From Ceratorhiza oryzae-sativae (taxonomy: Eukaryota > Basidiomycota > Agaricomycetes > Cantharellales > Ceratobasidiaceae): a stretch of DNA of 64,000 nt. The notes under the pieces are model-generated. The model was given only the letters and a program-made list of their open reading frames with translations. It was not told where the DNA came from and did not search any database. Below are positions 47,050 through 58,318 of this stretch, one piece after another. Numbering within the stretch: the stretch's first letter is position 1; every line of letters starts with the position of its first letter. The DNA is taken from positions 1 to 64,000 of the forward strand of contig JARWMV010000032.1 in assembly GCA_030998015.1 (NCBI GenBank), in the 5' to 3' direction. A program made the position numbers and the translations under genes.

Positions 47050-48487
47050 TCCAAGTGAGAGCTAATAGCGGTAGTAAAGTGGGGTTAAACACCCGAAGTA
47101 GCTGAGCGGGATTAAGAGTAACAACAATGTACTATGTTTAATTTGAAACTTTGCGCCCCATCCTTGCGTGCCCATAGTCTCGCTCCGATAAAGCTCTGCG
47201 TCTTCTGTTTACTGCTTTTCAGGTGAGCTGAAGTTGGTAGCGTAATCAAACAGCATCTTTATAGGGTCGTTTACCACACAAGGGCAGGGAAGTAGGTGTG
47301 ATGAATGTCTAGTGGATTTCCTTGCGCATAAGAGCTTGTTGTGACCTCGTTGAAGCCTGTCTTCGAGACAATGCGGTTAGCACTAAGTCATGAAAGTCAT
47401 CATTACCATTACTAAGGATTTTTTATTGTTCACGTTCAATTACAAATTTACAAGGGCGAAACAGCTTTCGCCATCCCCTACTCTTCAATCACCAATTGAG
47501 CCAAGTAGATTACCGCACTCATCGAGCTTTCGTTTCTCAGTCATAACACTAGAAAGCACGGATACCTAGTCCATGTATTCCCTGTGGTATCTGGGCAAAC
47601 CCCGTCTGGCGTTTTCTTGCCCGAGATCTCCCATGAATACGTGTCAACATGTTGTTTACGAACTTCGGACATCCAAGCTGAACCTTTCGCTTGTAGAAAC
47701 TAACGCGTGTATTGATATAAATAAAACATGTTAAAGAAAACAGCGCGTTTGAAGTAAGAATGGGTCACTTATGCCTACGAATACCTGTGAGTCAGGCGTT
47801 CTCCATACTGCGCATGTACTGTGCATATACACTTGACTCGGTTACATGACTCGATTCATTCCAGTACATTCGAGTAAGTACATGATTCGTCTACATCGCT
47901 GGGGCATAGCGAGCTTGCAATCGAAAAAGTTTGCAGGGAGGGGTAGATAACTTGCCCTCCCGCCTACTCGAAGGCGGCAACAGCGTTCTTGACTGACTCG
48001 AGCAGAGGTACACTACCGAATATCTTGTAGATTCGACCAAGCACCTAAGGTGCAAACCTTAGCAAGTCACAGGATCAAATTCTAGTGGCGTGGTCGGAAT
48101 GTCCCGTAGTCCTGCCAAGGACTTCCTGTTGGTCGTCCTTGGATGTACCCAATATCCAAACCGAAGAGTAGGATTCGACGTCTGATTGTGTTACAGAAGC
48201 AGAAAGAGTCCAATTTTAGCCGGAAAAAAAGGTCCTTTTGGTGGACTTCCCCAAACGCTGCCGGACCTCCAGTCAATCCAACAGGACTTTCAGGGAGTCA
48301 TGTTTGGGCTCTGCTTCTGGATACTTGATTACTTGCTCGGAGCGTTCGGTCCCAACGTATCCACGGGTTGTACATATTGTAAAATCATAGATTCAATACA
48401 CATCAAGGTAGTAGACGCAGGTGGCTCACATCAATCTTGTAACATCAGCTTTGTAAAAATTTGAGGGGAAAAAAGAAAACTAATTGG
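47050..48487. other. Intergenic
   Basis: About 1.4 kb, AT-rich, with no supported gene. Several short direct motifs (ACTCGATTCATTCCAGTACATTCGAGT and relatives near 47838-47895) resemble the 5' flank at 145-190 and may be repeat relics. Confidence 0.4.
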
Positions 48488-48900
48488 AGAATGGAAACAC
48501 AGAAACAATTACACCTATTTGCGAGTCGAGTGACGGGAGCTAACAGCAGGATGTCCGGCGGATGCTAAAATGAACAAATTAGTACCGTAGTCTCGGAATT
48601 AGATTGGCACTCACCTACATATGACCGGTGGACTAGGGGTTGACCAGGGGCATGCCTCTAGTGTGTAGCCGTGGTGCGCTTGGTAGTGTAATCTCATTGC
48701 TTTCCATCATCTTGCACCCCTGATGCCACCGGTGTTCTGTGGTAGCATGCACCTGAACATGACCCATCATCAGCAAACGTAGCAAGTCAACCAGCGCATA
48801 CACCAGTCGAGGTGGATGGTCGCAACCGGGCTGTGGTACAGCGCCTCCGCGGTGTCCCGGAGACGTTCGTTGCTGGAACTAGAGTGACCAGAAATGGGAG
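48488..48900 (+). repeat. Dispersed repeat, CpG-retaining copy
   Basis: It matches the reverse complement of 63290-63713: shared AACAATTACACCTATTTGC, GGGAGC(T/C)AACAGCAGGAT, TGGCACTCACCTACATATGA, CTAGTGTGTAGCC, GTAATCTCATT and AGCAAGTCAACCA. This copy keeps CpG where the other has TG or CA. Coding potential is not evident; element type unknown. Confidence 0.6.
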
Positions 48901-49330
48901 GTGTGTGAGTCAGTCCACCGTATGCTATTGTTACAATTAACGATATGCGTACCTATTCGCATTGCCTGTTACCCTTTAATTGAGTGGTGGCATGTGCATT
49001 GGATTGTTGTGGGCTGAGGCGACTCGGTTGGTGGTGGGTTGAACGTAGAACTGGCGGAGGGGGTGTAGGTCATCGGCATGGAGCGGCGTTTTGCCAGCTC
49101 GAAGCCGGCATGGTCAAAGCAGGCGTGGCAGCAGGGGTCGACTCTAGGGCGGTTTCTCAAGGAATAGCAGAATAGTCCGGGCGCCTTTGGTTCCACCAAC
49201 TCCAAATCAAGCGGCTGTCGTGGGGCGGCTGTGTTTGGTTGAGGCTGTGTACAACAGGACCGCTCAAAGGAGATGCAAGGATTGCCTCTGGTCAGCCACT
49301 GTGTTCGCGATGACGACTTGGGGCTACGCT
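48901..49330. other. GC-rich intergenic piece
   Basis: Frames on both strands (48984-49175 plus, 48969-49205 minus) without recognisable content. It may belong to the flanking repeats. Confidence 0.35.
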
Positions 49331-49491
49331 CTGCAAAAACCTCAGGGCGTAATGAGGTGTAATAAAAAAGGGGGAAAGATCATGGTGCCATGAGGCCGAA
49401 TGACACCGGTGTCATGGTGTCAGGAGGAATCGTCATCCATGATTACGCCCTGATCTTCCCCCACGTTTTATTACACTATCGGGATTTGCAG
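49331..49491. repeat. Inverted-repeat hairpin around a 16-bp palindrome
   Basis: CTGCAAAxxCC ... GTGTAATAAAA ... GGGGGAAAGATC on the left recurs as reverse complement on the right (GATCTTCCCCCAC, TTTTATTACAC, TTTGCAG), together with AGGGCGTAAT/ATTACGCCCT. ATGACACCGGTGTCAT, a perfect palindrome, sits at 49400-49415. It looks like a small foldback element or a strong structural site. Confidence 0.6.
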
Positions 49492-49807
49492 AGATGCATG
49501 TCTAGGACCTGGTGCAGCGTTGTGATGGCCAAGCACTTCAGCTCGGAAGGCGCAGCATGTCCTCTCTGGTCTCCAAGGTCAGCCCGACCTGCAAGTTGGT
49601 ATTGATCAGGCAACCTAGCATTCAAGTACAAGCAAGCACAACAGCCAGTGCTAATGTCACGACAACGGGAAGGGTAGATTCCACTGGTTGCCAGGCAAGT
49701 GGTTTGCCAGCACACCCTGATACATATGCACAACTGACTGAAAACATCAAAGCAATATACATATTCCAATATATCCACATTCAATACATCTCTATCCCTC
49801 CATCTAG

Positions 49808-50039
49808 TGTAGAATATACATGTACATACTCGAATGATCTAGAATGTGTACAAGTCAGTAATTGAGTCAAGTGTGAATGTGTCGTGTATGCGCAGCAGCA
49901 TAACATATGACTCACACGTATTCGTAGGGTCTAAATAAGGGCTCTGCAAGCCCTCGTACATCATCAAATTCACTCACGAACACACATTCTTTTGTAAATC
50001 TTTCTATACATAAATATATATATACATTTGATTTCTATA
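49808..50039 (+). repeat. 5' LTR of the truncated copia element
   Basis: It starts TGTAGAATATACATG and runs to the primer-binding site at 50040. It contains a TAAATAAGGGCTCT promoter-like block at about 49933. The TGTAGAATA start also occurs at 197 and 40190. Confidence 0.6.
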
Positions 50040-50119
50040 GGTTATGAGCCCTGCCCAAACGCTTTAAACCATAAGAGACCAATATATATACCTGAGTCCT
50101 CAAAATAAACACATACAAC

Positions 50120-51388
50120 ATGGCTGATAGCATGCAAACAAACGTGACTAGCAGTCTACACCGCATTGAGCTGCTGCAGGGGACAGATAACTACAACGTA
50201 TGGTGTACCCAAATGGAGGACATACTCACAGACCTTGATTTATATGGTTATGTTGATCGTACAAAGCTGTTACCACCCGAAAAGCTTGAAACCACCCTTA
50301 CCAGTCATAAAGACAATGCAGGTAAACCCCTGCCCAATGAGACCCAAATCATCAACAATAGAGAATATAGTCAATGGTTTAAGTCTGACTGGAAAGCATT
50401 ATTGAACATAAGGCTACAAGTTGACAGAAATGTGCTCACCCATATACAAGCATGTGAATACTCCACTGATGCATGGGATTTACTGGCATCAACATTTCAG
50501 GTGAAGGGAACCATTGGCCTGATCAACCTGCAAAGAAAATTCTTTAGTCATTGCATGTCCAAGACTGACAATATTGAGGAACACATACAGTGCATGTGCA
50601 GCTGGTTCCAACAAATAAATCTAATAACACCAAGGTCAATAACTGAAGTGGATTGGATAACAACTTTAGTAACAAGTTTACCAAATTTGTGGGATACATT
50701 CACTCAATCAGTAAACTTCCAATTCAATATGGATAACATGAATGAGTTAGCAGATCAAATCAGTGATCTATGCTCAAGGATATTAGCAGAGGCACACTGA
50801 AGGAGTAACTGGAACAATGAACCAAAAGTGTTCTTTAGTACAAATAAGTTCCAACAGAATAGGCTTACATGTACCAATATGAAACCTTGAGATAAGTCAA
50901 AATCAAAATGCAAGAACTGCAGAAAGATCAGGCACTGGGCAAATGAATGCCAAAGCCTGGGAGGAGGTGCATACAAGAGAAGCCAGCTCAACAAAGCAAA
51001 CAAAGGAAATTTCCATAAAAAAAGATTTGACTCACCCAACAAGAACCAAAACAGCAATGCACACACACATATAGCTGTGTTGGATGACAGTGTAGAACCC
51101 AACTACACCTTTTCAACTCATGAGGATCAAGTAACATTAGTAAGTATTGATTGTAATACATGGCTAGCTGATAGTGGAACTACAACTCACATTGCTAGGG
51201 ACCTAGAAGCATTTACTACATATAGTAAATCATCTGGATACATCACTGGAGTCACTGGTAAAGAGCTGATCCTTGGTCAAGGTGAAGTTAGACTTCAATG
51301 TAAAATAGACCCAAATAACAATCAATACAAGACTATTGTTCTGACAAATGTTGCACATTGTCGTGACCCTCTGGACACTTCCTTGTGA
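50120..51388 (+). pseudogene. Copia gag and protease start, two TGA stops
   Basis: MADSMQTNVTSSLHRIELLQ and DNYNVWCTQMEDIL are the UBN2/gag-type start; gag continues to ISDLCSRILAEAH and TGA at 50798. The same frame goes on past a second TGA at 50888 to the zinc knuckle CKNCRKIRHWANEC (C-x2-C-x4-H-x4-C) and the protease active site WLADSGTTTHIA, ending in CRDPLDTSL. Both TGA codons could come from CGA by CpG deamination. Confidence 0.8.
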
Positions 51389-51389
51389 A

Positions 51390-52013
51390 GCACTTAAGTA
51401 GTGGCTGCATTGATGGTTTGGTGTTAGGTGGTATGTATTGAGTGTTCTAGTTACAGTGTTTGCTATGGTATATGGTGGTTGATGAGATAAAGCAAGCTGA
51501 GGTGTCCAGTCTTGCTTTATCCTTCTTATATACACTGGTGGCTGCAGTGGCTGCAGATGTATTATTTAAGCACAATCTGCAGTAGGTACAGGTTATATAT
51601 AGTACTATGGGTTAGGTAATTGTTTATCTTCAGTTTGTGCAGCTCCGAATCTTATAGAGCCATGCAAGGTCCAAGGGGTAAGCACTGAGGTCACATGACC
51701 CTGCTGTAAGTGCTGAGATCACATGACAACTCACTCCTCACTCCAAGTAACAAGGGAGAGAAATGCTGGAGCAAGTTCAGGGTAACCACCATAAGCACCA
51801 GTTAAGTGCTGAGGTCATGTGACAACTCGCTCCTCGCTCCAAGTAACAAGGGAGAGAAATGCTGGAGCAAGTTCAGGGTAACCACCATAAGCGCCAGTTA
51901 AGTGCTGAGGTCACGTGACCTTGTTTATCACTTGTTCCGCTTAGGAAAAATGCCATAAATCTGTAAAAATATTCAGTTACTCTGTTATGTCCGTTTGACA
52001 GGTCATAACATTA
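51390..52013 (-). repeat. Probable LTR of another gypsy-like element, with internal tandem repeat
   Basis: On the minus strand a purine tract (AAAGGGGGGGATAA, about 52009-52022) is followed by TGTTATGACCTGTC, as at a polypurine tract/3' LTR border. This implies an LTR extending leftward from about 52008. The left end is not defined. A few hundred bases of possible internal sequence remain at 52014-52200 before the intact gypsy element begins. Confidence 0.4.
51710..51915 (+). repeat. 96-bp tandem repeat, two copies plus a partial third
   Basis: Units start at 51710, 51806 and 51902 with GTGCTGAG(A/G)TCA. The first unit has CACTCCTCACTCC and AAGCACC where the second has CGCTCCTCGCTCC and AAGCGCC, so the units differ mainly at CpG sites. 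Confidence 0.85.
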
Positions 52014-52291
52014 TCCCCCCCTTTGGCCATGTCTTGGGGGACCTCAAGACATGATTTAGATCCTTTATGCAAAAGGAATCTCATGCACTGAGGAGGTTAA
52101 GGGTGCTGGGCTCAAACCAATGACCTTTCAGCTGATTTGGTATTGTTTGATGAGGTGAGGCTGAGTCAGGCTAGACCCCTTAACCTCTACGTTACATGAG
52201 ATTGCTTTTCTTCCTTTTGTTGTGGAGGTTATCCAGGGGTGAGGAGTTGTCTGCTTCTTTTCCAGAATGCCCCCACTGTTTGGATGGGTGT

Positions 52292-52667
52292 TGTCGACGA
52301 CGACAAGTCAGGCAACGAAGAAAATAGTAAGAGAATGAAAGAACTTGTATTCGACGAGAGGTCAAGTTCTTGAGGAGTCCTCTGCGAACTTGACCTGGTT
52401 TATATACATAGTACAAGCCACATCATAACAAACAAGTCTGTACAGTGAGTCACAACTGATAAGAGATAGAAGCAGTAGAAGCGACTGCGGAGCTGCGGAA
52501 TTTCACATTGGAGTTGAAATACATCTCGGTTACCGGTCCGGAACATCCCCTGAGTCACATGATACAGATATACCATAAAAGGCAAGTATGTTTTGAAGAT
52601 GATCTCATAAAATGTAATAAGTCAAGAAAATATTATAGAGTGGATATATGCGTGTCAGTTTGTGACA
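52292..52667 (-). repeat. 3' LTR of the gypsy element
   Basis: TGTCGACGACGACAAGTC (plus strand) to CAGTTTGTGACA; 376 bp. The pol frame ends inside it (stop at 52655-52657). Confidence 0.95.
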
Positions 52668-55600
52668 CTTCCCCCCTTCAAGGCACGGGGGTCCTGGGGT
52701 GCCTTTGGGTGTGACTTGACATAGTCGGCAATGAGTTCTGGTGCGTTCACCAGGTCGTCATAAGTTAACCATTGTCGCTCGTCGTAGCCAAGCCATTTGA
52801 CATAGTATTCAAAGGCGTTAGACTTTTTGTTGTATCGTGATTTTATGATCTGTTCCACTTCGAATTCTTCTTCCCCTTCAGGAGTTACCACAGGTGGTGG
52901 TGGGGGAACCTGACGTCTGTATGGATTGTCTTTATGTTTGGTCAGGAGCAAGACATGAAATACTGGATGTATTTTCATGGTTACTGGCAAGTCCAGTTTG
53001 AAGGCGTGAGTGCCATGTTGTGCTACCACCTTGAATGGTCCAACTCTCTTGTGGGCCAATTTCCTGGAGGCCTGTTGTGTGTGTATGTTCTTGGTGTCAA
53101 GCCAGACTTTGTCTCCCACCTTGATGACTTCTGTCCGATGTTTACGATCGTAGTATTCTTTGGTCCTCTGGTTTGCTAGTTCCAGAGTGGCCTTGAGTTC
53201 GTCATGGCCCTTTTGAAGCCATTCTGCATGATTATCTGCTACAGGGAACTCCTGTTCCTCCTTGTCTCCAACTGCCAGCCTTGGGTGGAAACCGTAGTTT
53301 GCAAAGAACGGTGTTTTGCCAGTTGAGGCATTGACGCCATTGTTGTAGGCAAATTCGGCCAGAGGTAAGAGTGAGACCCAGTTGTCCTGCCAGTCCGATA
53401 CGTAGTGTCTCAGGTACCCTTCTACTACTTGGTTGGCCCTTTCTGACTGGCCGTCTGTTTGTGGGTGATATGCTGTAGAGTAGGAGGGTTTTATGTCTAG
53501 CCGTTTATACAGGTGCCTTAGGAATTTGGATGCAAAGTTGGGGCCACGGTCTGAAATAGTTTTCCGTGGCAGCCCATGAAGTTTCCATACGTAGGTCAGG
53601 AACAAGTTTGCGCAGTCCATGGCGCTGGCCTCTGACTGACATGGGATAAAGTGGACCATTTTTGTTAGTCTGTCGACTACTGTGAATATGGCGTCGAACC
53701 CTTCTGACAGGGGTAGTCCTGTGATCAGATTGTAGGTGATTTCTTCCCAAGGTTTTTCTGGTGCTGGTATTGGGTTTAGGAGCCCTGGGGGAACCTGGTT
53801 GCTGTGCTTGTTCCTTATACAAGATTCACAATGTGTGACATATTCGTTGACTGATTTCCTCATTGATGACCATGTATATTTGCGGTTTAACAATTTGTAT
53901 GTTCTGAACTGTCCTGGGTGTCCTGCGGCTGGGTTGTCATGACGGCTTTCCATGATCAGCTTGCGAAGTTCTTTGTTGTTTGGGACATAGATTCTGCCCT
54001 TGTATCATAAAAGTCCTTCGTCCCATTCCCAGTTTTTGACTTTTTCATTGTCGTCTAGGGCTTTTAGCACCTTTGACAGGTGCTCGTCCCCTGGGATAGC
54101 ATCCCTAATGAGTTGTTCCAGGTCATGGTCTGGTGTGATTGCTTGTAGCTGCAGAGATTTTAATTCCAAAAATTGGTTTTGTGCCAGCAGAGCTTGGCTC
54201 TCACCCCCCTCTTTAGGGATGTACCTTGATAGCCTAGAGAGTATGTCTGCCCGGCCATTCTTTGCCCCCTCGATGTATAGAATCTTGAATTCAAACCTGG
54301 ACAGGAACTCATGCCATCGTGTGACTCGGCCATTCAGTGGCCGGTTCGTCTTCCAATATTCCAGATTCTTGTGGTCGCAGACAATGTTTACTGGGTGTTC
54401 AGCCCCTTCTAGTAGGTGACGCCAGTGTTTGAGGGCTTTTATGATTGCCAGCATTTCTTTGTTGTAAATATCATAGTTTCTTTCTGCTGGGACCATTGCT
54501 TTAGAATAGTAGGAGATTGGGTGAAGCATTCCGTCTTCTCCATATTGCAATAATACAGCACCTGTGGCATAGCCTGAGGCGTCTGTTTCTAAGATAAATG
54601 GTTTGCTGGGTTCTGGCTGAATTAGGAGGGGTGCTTCTTTCAATTTCTGCTTTAGCAAATTCCACGCCTGATCCCTTTCTTCTGTCCATTCCCACTTTGT
54701 GTCCTTCTTGACAAGTTCGTAGAGACATCTTGTGATCTTTGAGAAGTCTTTTATGAAGTGCCTTAACCAATTTGCAAATCCTAACCCTTCCAGGACTTCG
54801 GTTGGGTTTGTAGGGGTTGGCCATTCAACAGCTTTTTCCACCTTGGCCAGGTCTACTTTAATCCCCTGGGGAGTCACCACTATTCCCAGGTAGTCAACTT
54901 CAGTGACATCGAACACACACTTCTCCAGGGCACAGTATAGGCCAGCCTTTTGGAGGCGACGTAAGACTTCCTTGACATGTTCATCATGTTCTTCTTGGTT
55001 TTTGGAGAATACTAGTATGTCGTCCATATAGATTACAACATATATGCCCTCGATGTCTTGGAACTCTTCCCGGATCATGGCCATGAAGGTTCCCGGTGCG
55101 TTCTTTTGACCAAATTGCATGACTAAGGGCTCATACAGCCCATATTTGGTCTTAAAAGCTGCTTTCCATTCGTCCCCTTCCCGAATTCGTATGAGGTTGA
55201 AGCCCCACTTTAGATCGAACTTGGTGAATATCTTTGCTCCACGCAGAGTCTCCACTATATCATTGATGCGTGGGAGTGGGTACACATTAGAGACTGTCAT
55301 TTCATTTAGTCGATGGTAGTCGATGCACATGCGCAACTTCCCATTCTTCTTTTTGACAAATATGACTGGGGATGCCATTGGTGACCTTGAGGGTCTGATA
55401 TGCCCTGCTTTCAGTTGGCGATCCAAGGTTTTGCACAATTCTGCATCTTCCTTGACACCCACGCTATATATGGGACCATGCCTTGGCTTGGCATCCGGTT
55501 TTAGATCTATTTCCATATCCCACTTTCTATGGGGTGGTAATGGTTGGACGTCGTCTTCTTCAGCGAATATTTTCTGGAATTCTTTATATTTTGTTGGGAG

Positions 55601-56182
55601 GGGGTCTAGGGAGTCCAGCTGAAGCTCCTTAGGTTCATTTGCACGCACGTGCAAAGGTTTTGTGATGCAATGCCTCAGGCATATTGGCGAGTTGAATTTC
55701 ATGTCTTTTTCATCCCAATCAATGTCGGGGTTATGGAATTTGAGCCATGACATGCCCAGGACTAGGTCATTTTTGCCAACGTTCACAACATAAGCACTGA
55801 GGATTTCTCAGTGCTCTTGAATGCACAACTCAAAGGTGCAGTAATGGGTCACAGACCCAGAGTCTATCTCCCTTCCATCGATTACCCTCAGTTTCTTGGG
55901 TGTTTTTAGGGCGACGGTGGGAATACGGTATTGTTTAACCAAATCTTCATGTATAAATACTGACGTGGCCCCTGAGTCAATCATGGCCCATCCATTGAAT
56001 TTTTTCATGTTATATGCAGACTTTCGTTCGGGGGTTATGCGCAGAGGGAATGCATGAAAGAAAAACTGTAGTTGTGATTGGTTTCCTAACGACATACATT
56101 CCATTTCCATTTTTTTATTTTCATTATGCGCATTTTGTAACATAGCGCCCAAGACCGTCCCCCTGGCACGGTTTGAGCTCAT
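52655..56182 (-). pseudogene. pol: Pol polyprotein of the gypsy element, two in-frame stops
   Basis: One frame from ATG 56182 to the stop in the 3' LTR, broken by TGA at 55808-55810 and 54005-54007. Domains in order: protease (AMIDSGATSVFI), reverse transcriptase (FTKFDLKWGFNLIRI, YVVIYMDDILVF), RNase H (ETDASGYATGAVLLQY, YDIYNKEMLAI), integrase zinc finger (HDNPAAGHPGQF...HCESCIRNK), integrase core (ITYNLITGLPLSEG; TVVDRLTK; ISDRGPNFASKF; YHPQTDGQSERANQ) and a chromodomain (FEVEQIIKSRYNKKSNAFEY, YVKWLGYDERQWLTYDDL). The first integrase catalytic Asp is Asn here (TYNLITG); the related copy at 61360 has TYDLITG. The first TGA and the Asp change fit CpG deamination. The second TGA stands where the other copy has TGG. 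Confidence 0.93.
52668..52681 (-). promoter_or_regulatory. Polypurine tract of the gypsy element
   Basis: The coding strand reads TTGAAGGGGGGAAG directly before the 3' LTR. It primes plus-strand DNA synthesis in LTR elements. A near copy (TTGAATGGGGGAAG) precedes the LTR at 62440. Confidence 0.85.
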
Positions 56183-57567
56183 TCTTTTACCGACTCATCG
56201 TCGGTTGTTTCTACATCCTCAACCACAGCCTCGTATCCTGACATTTTGGCTGAGGGGCATTTGGCAGCGATATGGCCCCGTCCTCCACAGTTATAGCAGG
56301 TGTTCGTCCCTTTCCCTTTTCCTGCACTATCCAGATCCATTGCGTCTGGGTCCTTTGCCTTGGGGGCCGCCGGTGGGTGATTATCCTTCTTTATGTCTTT
56401 GAAGGATTCTTGTACATTGGCATTGCTGCCATCGTAGCGGACAGTTGGGACTGTGAAACCCTTTGCATTGGGCCCGATGGCCACAATCTGGCCTTTTACA
56501 GCTCTCCCGTCCCTAATCTTATATATCTGTTCCCCACTTTTGAATTTCTCCTTTTGGGGAGTGCTTTGGGGGTTATTGGTTGGCCTGCTGGACGAGGCGT
56601 TGCTGCTGGGCTTGTTACTCCCATGAGACGTTCGTTTGCTACCGAATGAGATGAGGTGGCGGTCAATTTCCAAGGCTCGCTGGGTAAGTTGGGCAAAGGT
56701 TTTGGTGCGGGGGTCATAGTTTTGGGCCACCATGCTATCTGTTACGTCTGACGACAGACCGTCATAAAATTGATCACGCATGGCAGCATCGTTGTAGTTG
56801 AGGCCTGTGGAATATAGGTTGAATAGGGTGAGGTAGTCTTGAACTGTCTTGGATTGTTTTAACTTCCGCCACTTGTCGCGGTTATTTTCGGTACGGTTCA
56901 GGTCCCCATAACGGGTAGTAAATTCTTGCCAGAATAAATTGGCATCGTGAAGCCAGGGGATCGCAGTTCCAGGGTTGAGAATTTTGAATTCTTCATACGA
57001 ATTAACCCATTCGGCTGCTGACCCTTCAAGATAAGAGGTGATGAAGGTGACCACTTGGTCAGCTGAGTGGCCGCTCATGTTTGTATTGATGTATCGGGCA
57101 CATGCAATTCTGAATGAGATGGCGTCTTCCCGTTTTGTGCCATCAAACTTTTGAGGGGCGGCCATCTTAACCTTTGCGGTCGACCCTCCAGAGGGAGCAG
57201 GTGCTGTTGGTTGTGATTGGGCTGTACCAGTGGGAGCTAGTACTTGAGCAGTGCCTGAGCCACTCATGGAGGTGTTGATTTGCGCTTCAATGCGCGTGAT
57301 AGTTGTTTGGAGAATGGCTAACATTCCCACTAGGTTGTTGACATTGGTGGCTAGTCCGGCCACATCCGCATCTACTTTTGTCTGATTCATGGTAAGTTTG
57401 GCCTCAAGTGAATCTGTGTAGGTTTTATTATTGTGTTCGACATCCCCAATATCATTTTGGAGATTGTTGGTTCGCTCTCGCAGTTCGTCCATTGATCGAA
57501 GCATATAGATGACCTTATCTTCATCAGACATATTCGCCCAGGCAGGGGCAGGGGCTGGCGATGCCAT
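56179..57567 (-). CDS. gag: Gag polyprotein of the gypsy element
   Basis: 462 residues from MASPAPAPAWANMSDEDKVI. An N-terminal coiled coil (residues about 25-110) is followed by an Ala/Ser/Pro linker, the capsid-type region (KFDGTKREDAISFRIACARY, TSYLEGSAAEWVNSYEEF, WQEFTTRYGDLNRTENNRDK, LTQRALEIDRHLISFG) and a C-terminal zinc knuckle, CYNCGGRGHIAAKC. The frame is open over its full length. Its stop TGA overlaps the pol ATG as ATGA at 56182-56179, suggesting coupled termination and restart instead of frameshifting. Confidence 0.92.
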   Translation of the reverse strand: MASPAPAPAWANMSDEDKVIYMLRSMDELRERTNNLQNDIGDVEHNNKTYTDSLEAKLTMNQTKVDADVAGLATNVNNLVGMLAILQTTITRIEAQINTSMSGSGTAQVLAPTGTAQSQPTAPAPSGGSTAKVKMAAPQKFDGTKREDAISFRIACARYINTNMSGHSADQVVTFITSYLEGSAAEWVNSYEEFKILNPGTAIPWLHDANLFWQEFTTRYGDLNRTENNRDKWRKLKQSKTVQDYLTLFNLYSTGLNYNDAAMRDQFYDGLSSDVTDSMVAQNYDPRTKTFAQLTQRALEIDRHLISFGSKRTSHGSNKPSSNASSSRPTNNPQSTPQKEKFKSGEQIYKIRDGRAVKGQIVAIGPNAKGFTVPTVRYDGSNANVQESFKDIKKDNHPPAAPKAKDPDAMDLDSAGKGKGTNTCYNCGGRGHIAAKCPSAKMSGYEAVVEDVETTDDESVKE

Positions 57568-57778
57568 TTCAGAAGGGACTCGAGTAGTTTTTTAAAGGCG
57601 ACAAAGACGGTAAGGAAGTACAGGAAATTGAGAGTTGTTTTGATAATAAAGAATTTCCGTTCCCCTCACAAGTCTATAGATTTCAAAGTTCCCGATTCCC
57701 GCGAACCTCAACCAAGTATCGTCCAAGTCCCAGCTTTTGGTGTCCTGGCAACGATATGGACACTCCACCCTCTTTAGT

Positions 57779-58318
57779 TTAATTTGATCCCGAAGGAGTG
57801 CTTCCTTGGGAAGGATTGATTTGGGCTGCCGGAAGGGGTGCTTCTTCCTGAATTGGCGAGCCCGTGCCACTTAGAAAGGTGGGGTGAGGGAGGTCTGACG
57901 GTGTTGAGAAGACGGGGAAGGCGTACTCGTGGGGTTCAATTGTTTCTCGGACTATTGCTTCTAGTCTGAGATGGTCTTGGAGGAGGGATAGGTAGTCCTC
58001 CTGGTGTTCGCACAAACACTCGGTTAAGTATGCGCAACGGGCCTCGGCTTCGTGAAGTTTTTCACGGGTTTCTTTGTACTTATTCCGGTAGTAACGGTAC
58101 CTGTCTTGGAAGTTTTCGATAGTGTTTAGCAGGTGACGAAGAAGCTGTTGGCCGAGGTTCTCCAGCTTATAGCTGGTTGTGGGGGATGGTGTAGTAATAA
58201 AGGAATTTGTCCTTCTTAGGACAATAGGGGCAGCGCGCTGGGAAAGTGGCTCCATTAGCCCGACGGCAGATTTTGCACTCGGGGGCACCTGGCTCGGTGA
58301 CAAAGGCTTGTTGGGCAC
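57779..58318 (-). CDS. Extra upstream ORF of the gypsy element, coiled-coil (179 aa)
   Basis: Starts MPNKPLSPSQVPPSAKSAVG. The centre (residues about 50-125) is strongly helical with heptad-like Leu/Tyr spacing (LGQQLLRHLLNTIENFQDRY, KYKETREKLHEAEARC), and the tail is Pro/Ser-rich. No family recognised. It ends about 210 bp before the gag start. Together with the zinc-knuckle frame it forms an accessory region upstream of gag. Confidence 0.6.
   Translation of the reverse strand: MPNKPLSPSQVPPSAKSAVGLMEPLSQRAAPIVLRRTNSFITTPSPTTSYKLENLGQQLLRHLLNTIENFQDRYRYYRNKYKETREKLHEAEARCAYLTECLCEHQEDYLSLLQDHLRLEAIVRETIEPHEYAFPVFSTPSDLPHPTFLSGTGSPIQEEAPLPAAQINPSQGSTPSGSN

Larger units (their letters stand above)
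49808..51388 (+). mobile_element. Ty1/copia retrotransposon, 3'-truncated
   Basis: A 5' LTR-like segment (49808-50039) is followed at once by GGTTATGAGCCC (50040-50051), a copia-type primer-binding site, then gag and the start of the protease. Integrase, reverse transcriptase and the 3' LTR are missing. The homology stops in or just after the CRDPL segment near 51370-51388, where another LTR-like sequence begins. Confidence 0.75.

Noticed and set aside
53505..53822. 105-codon minus frame within the integrase region
   Set aside because: Alternative phase of the integrase coding sequence, no domain of its own.
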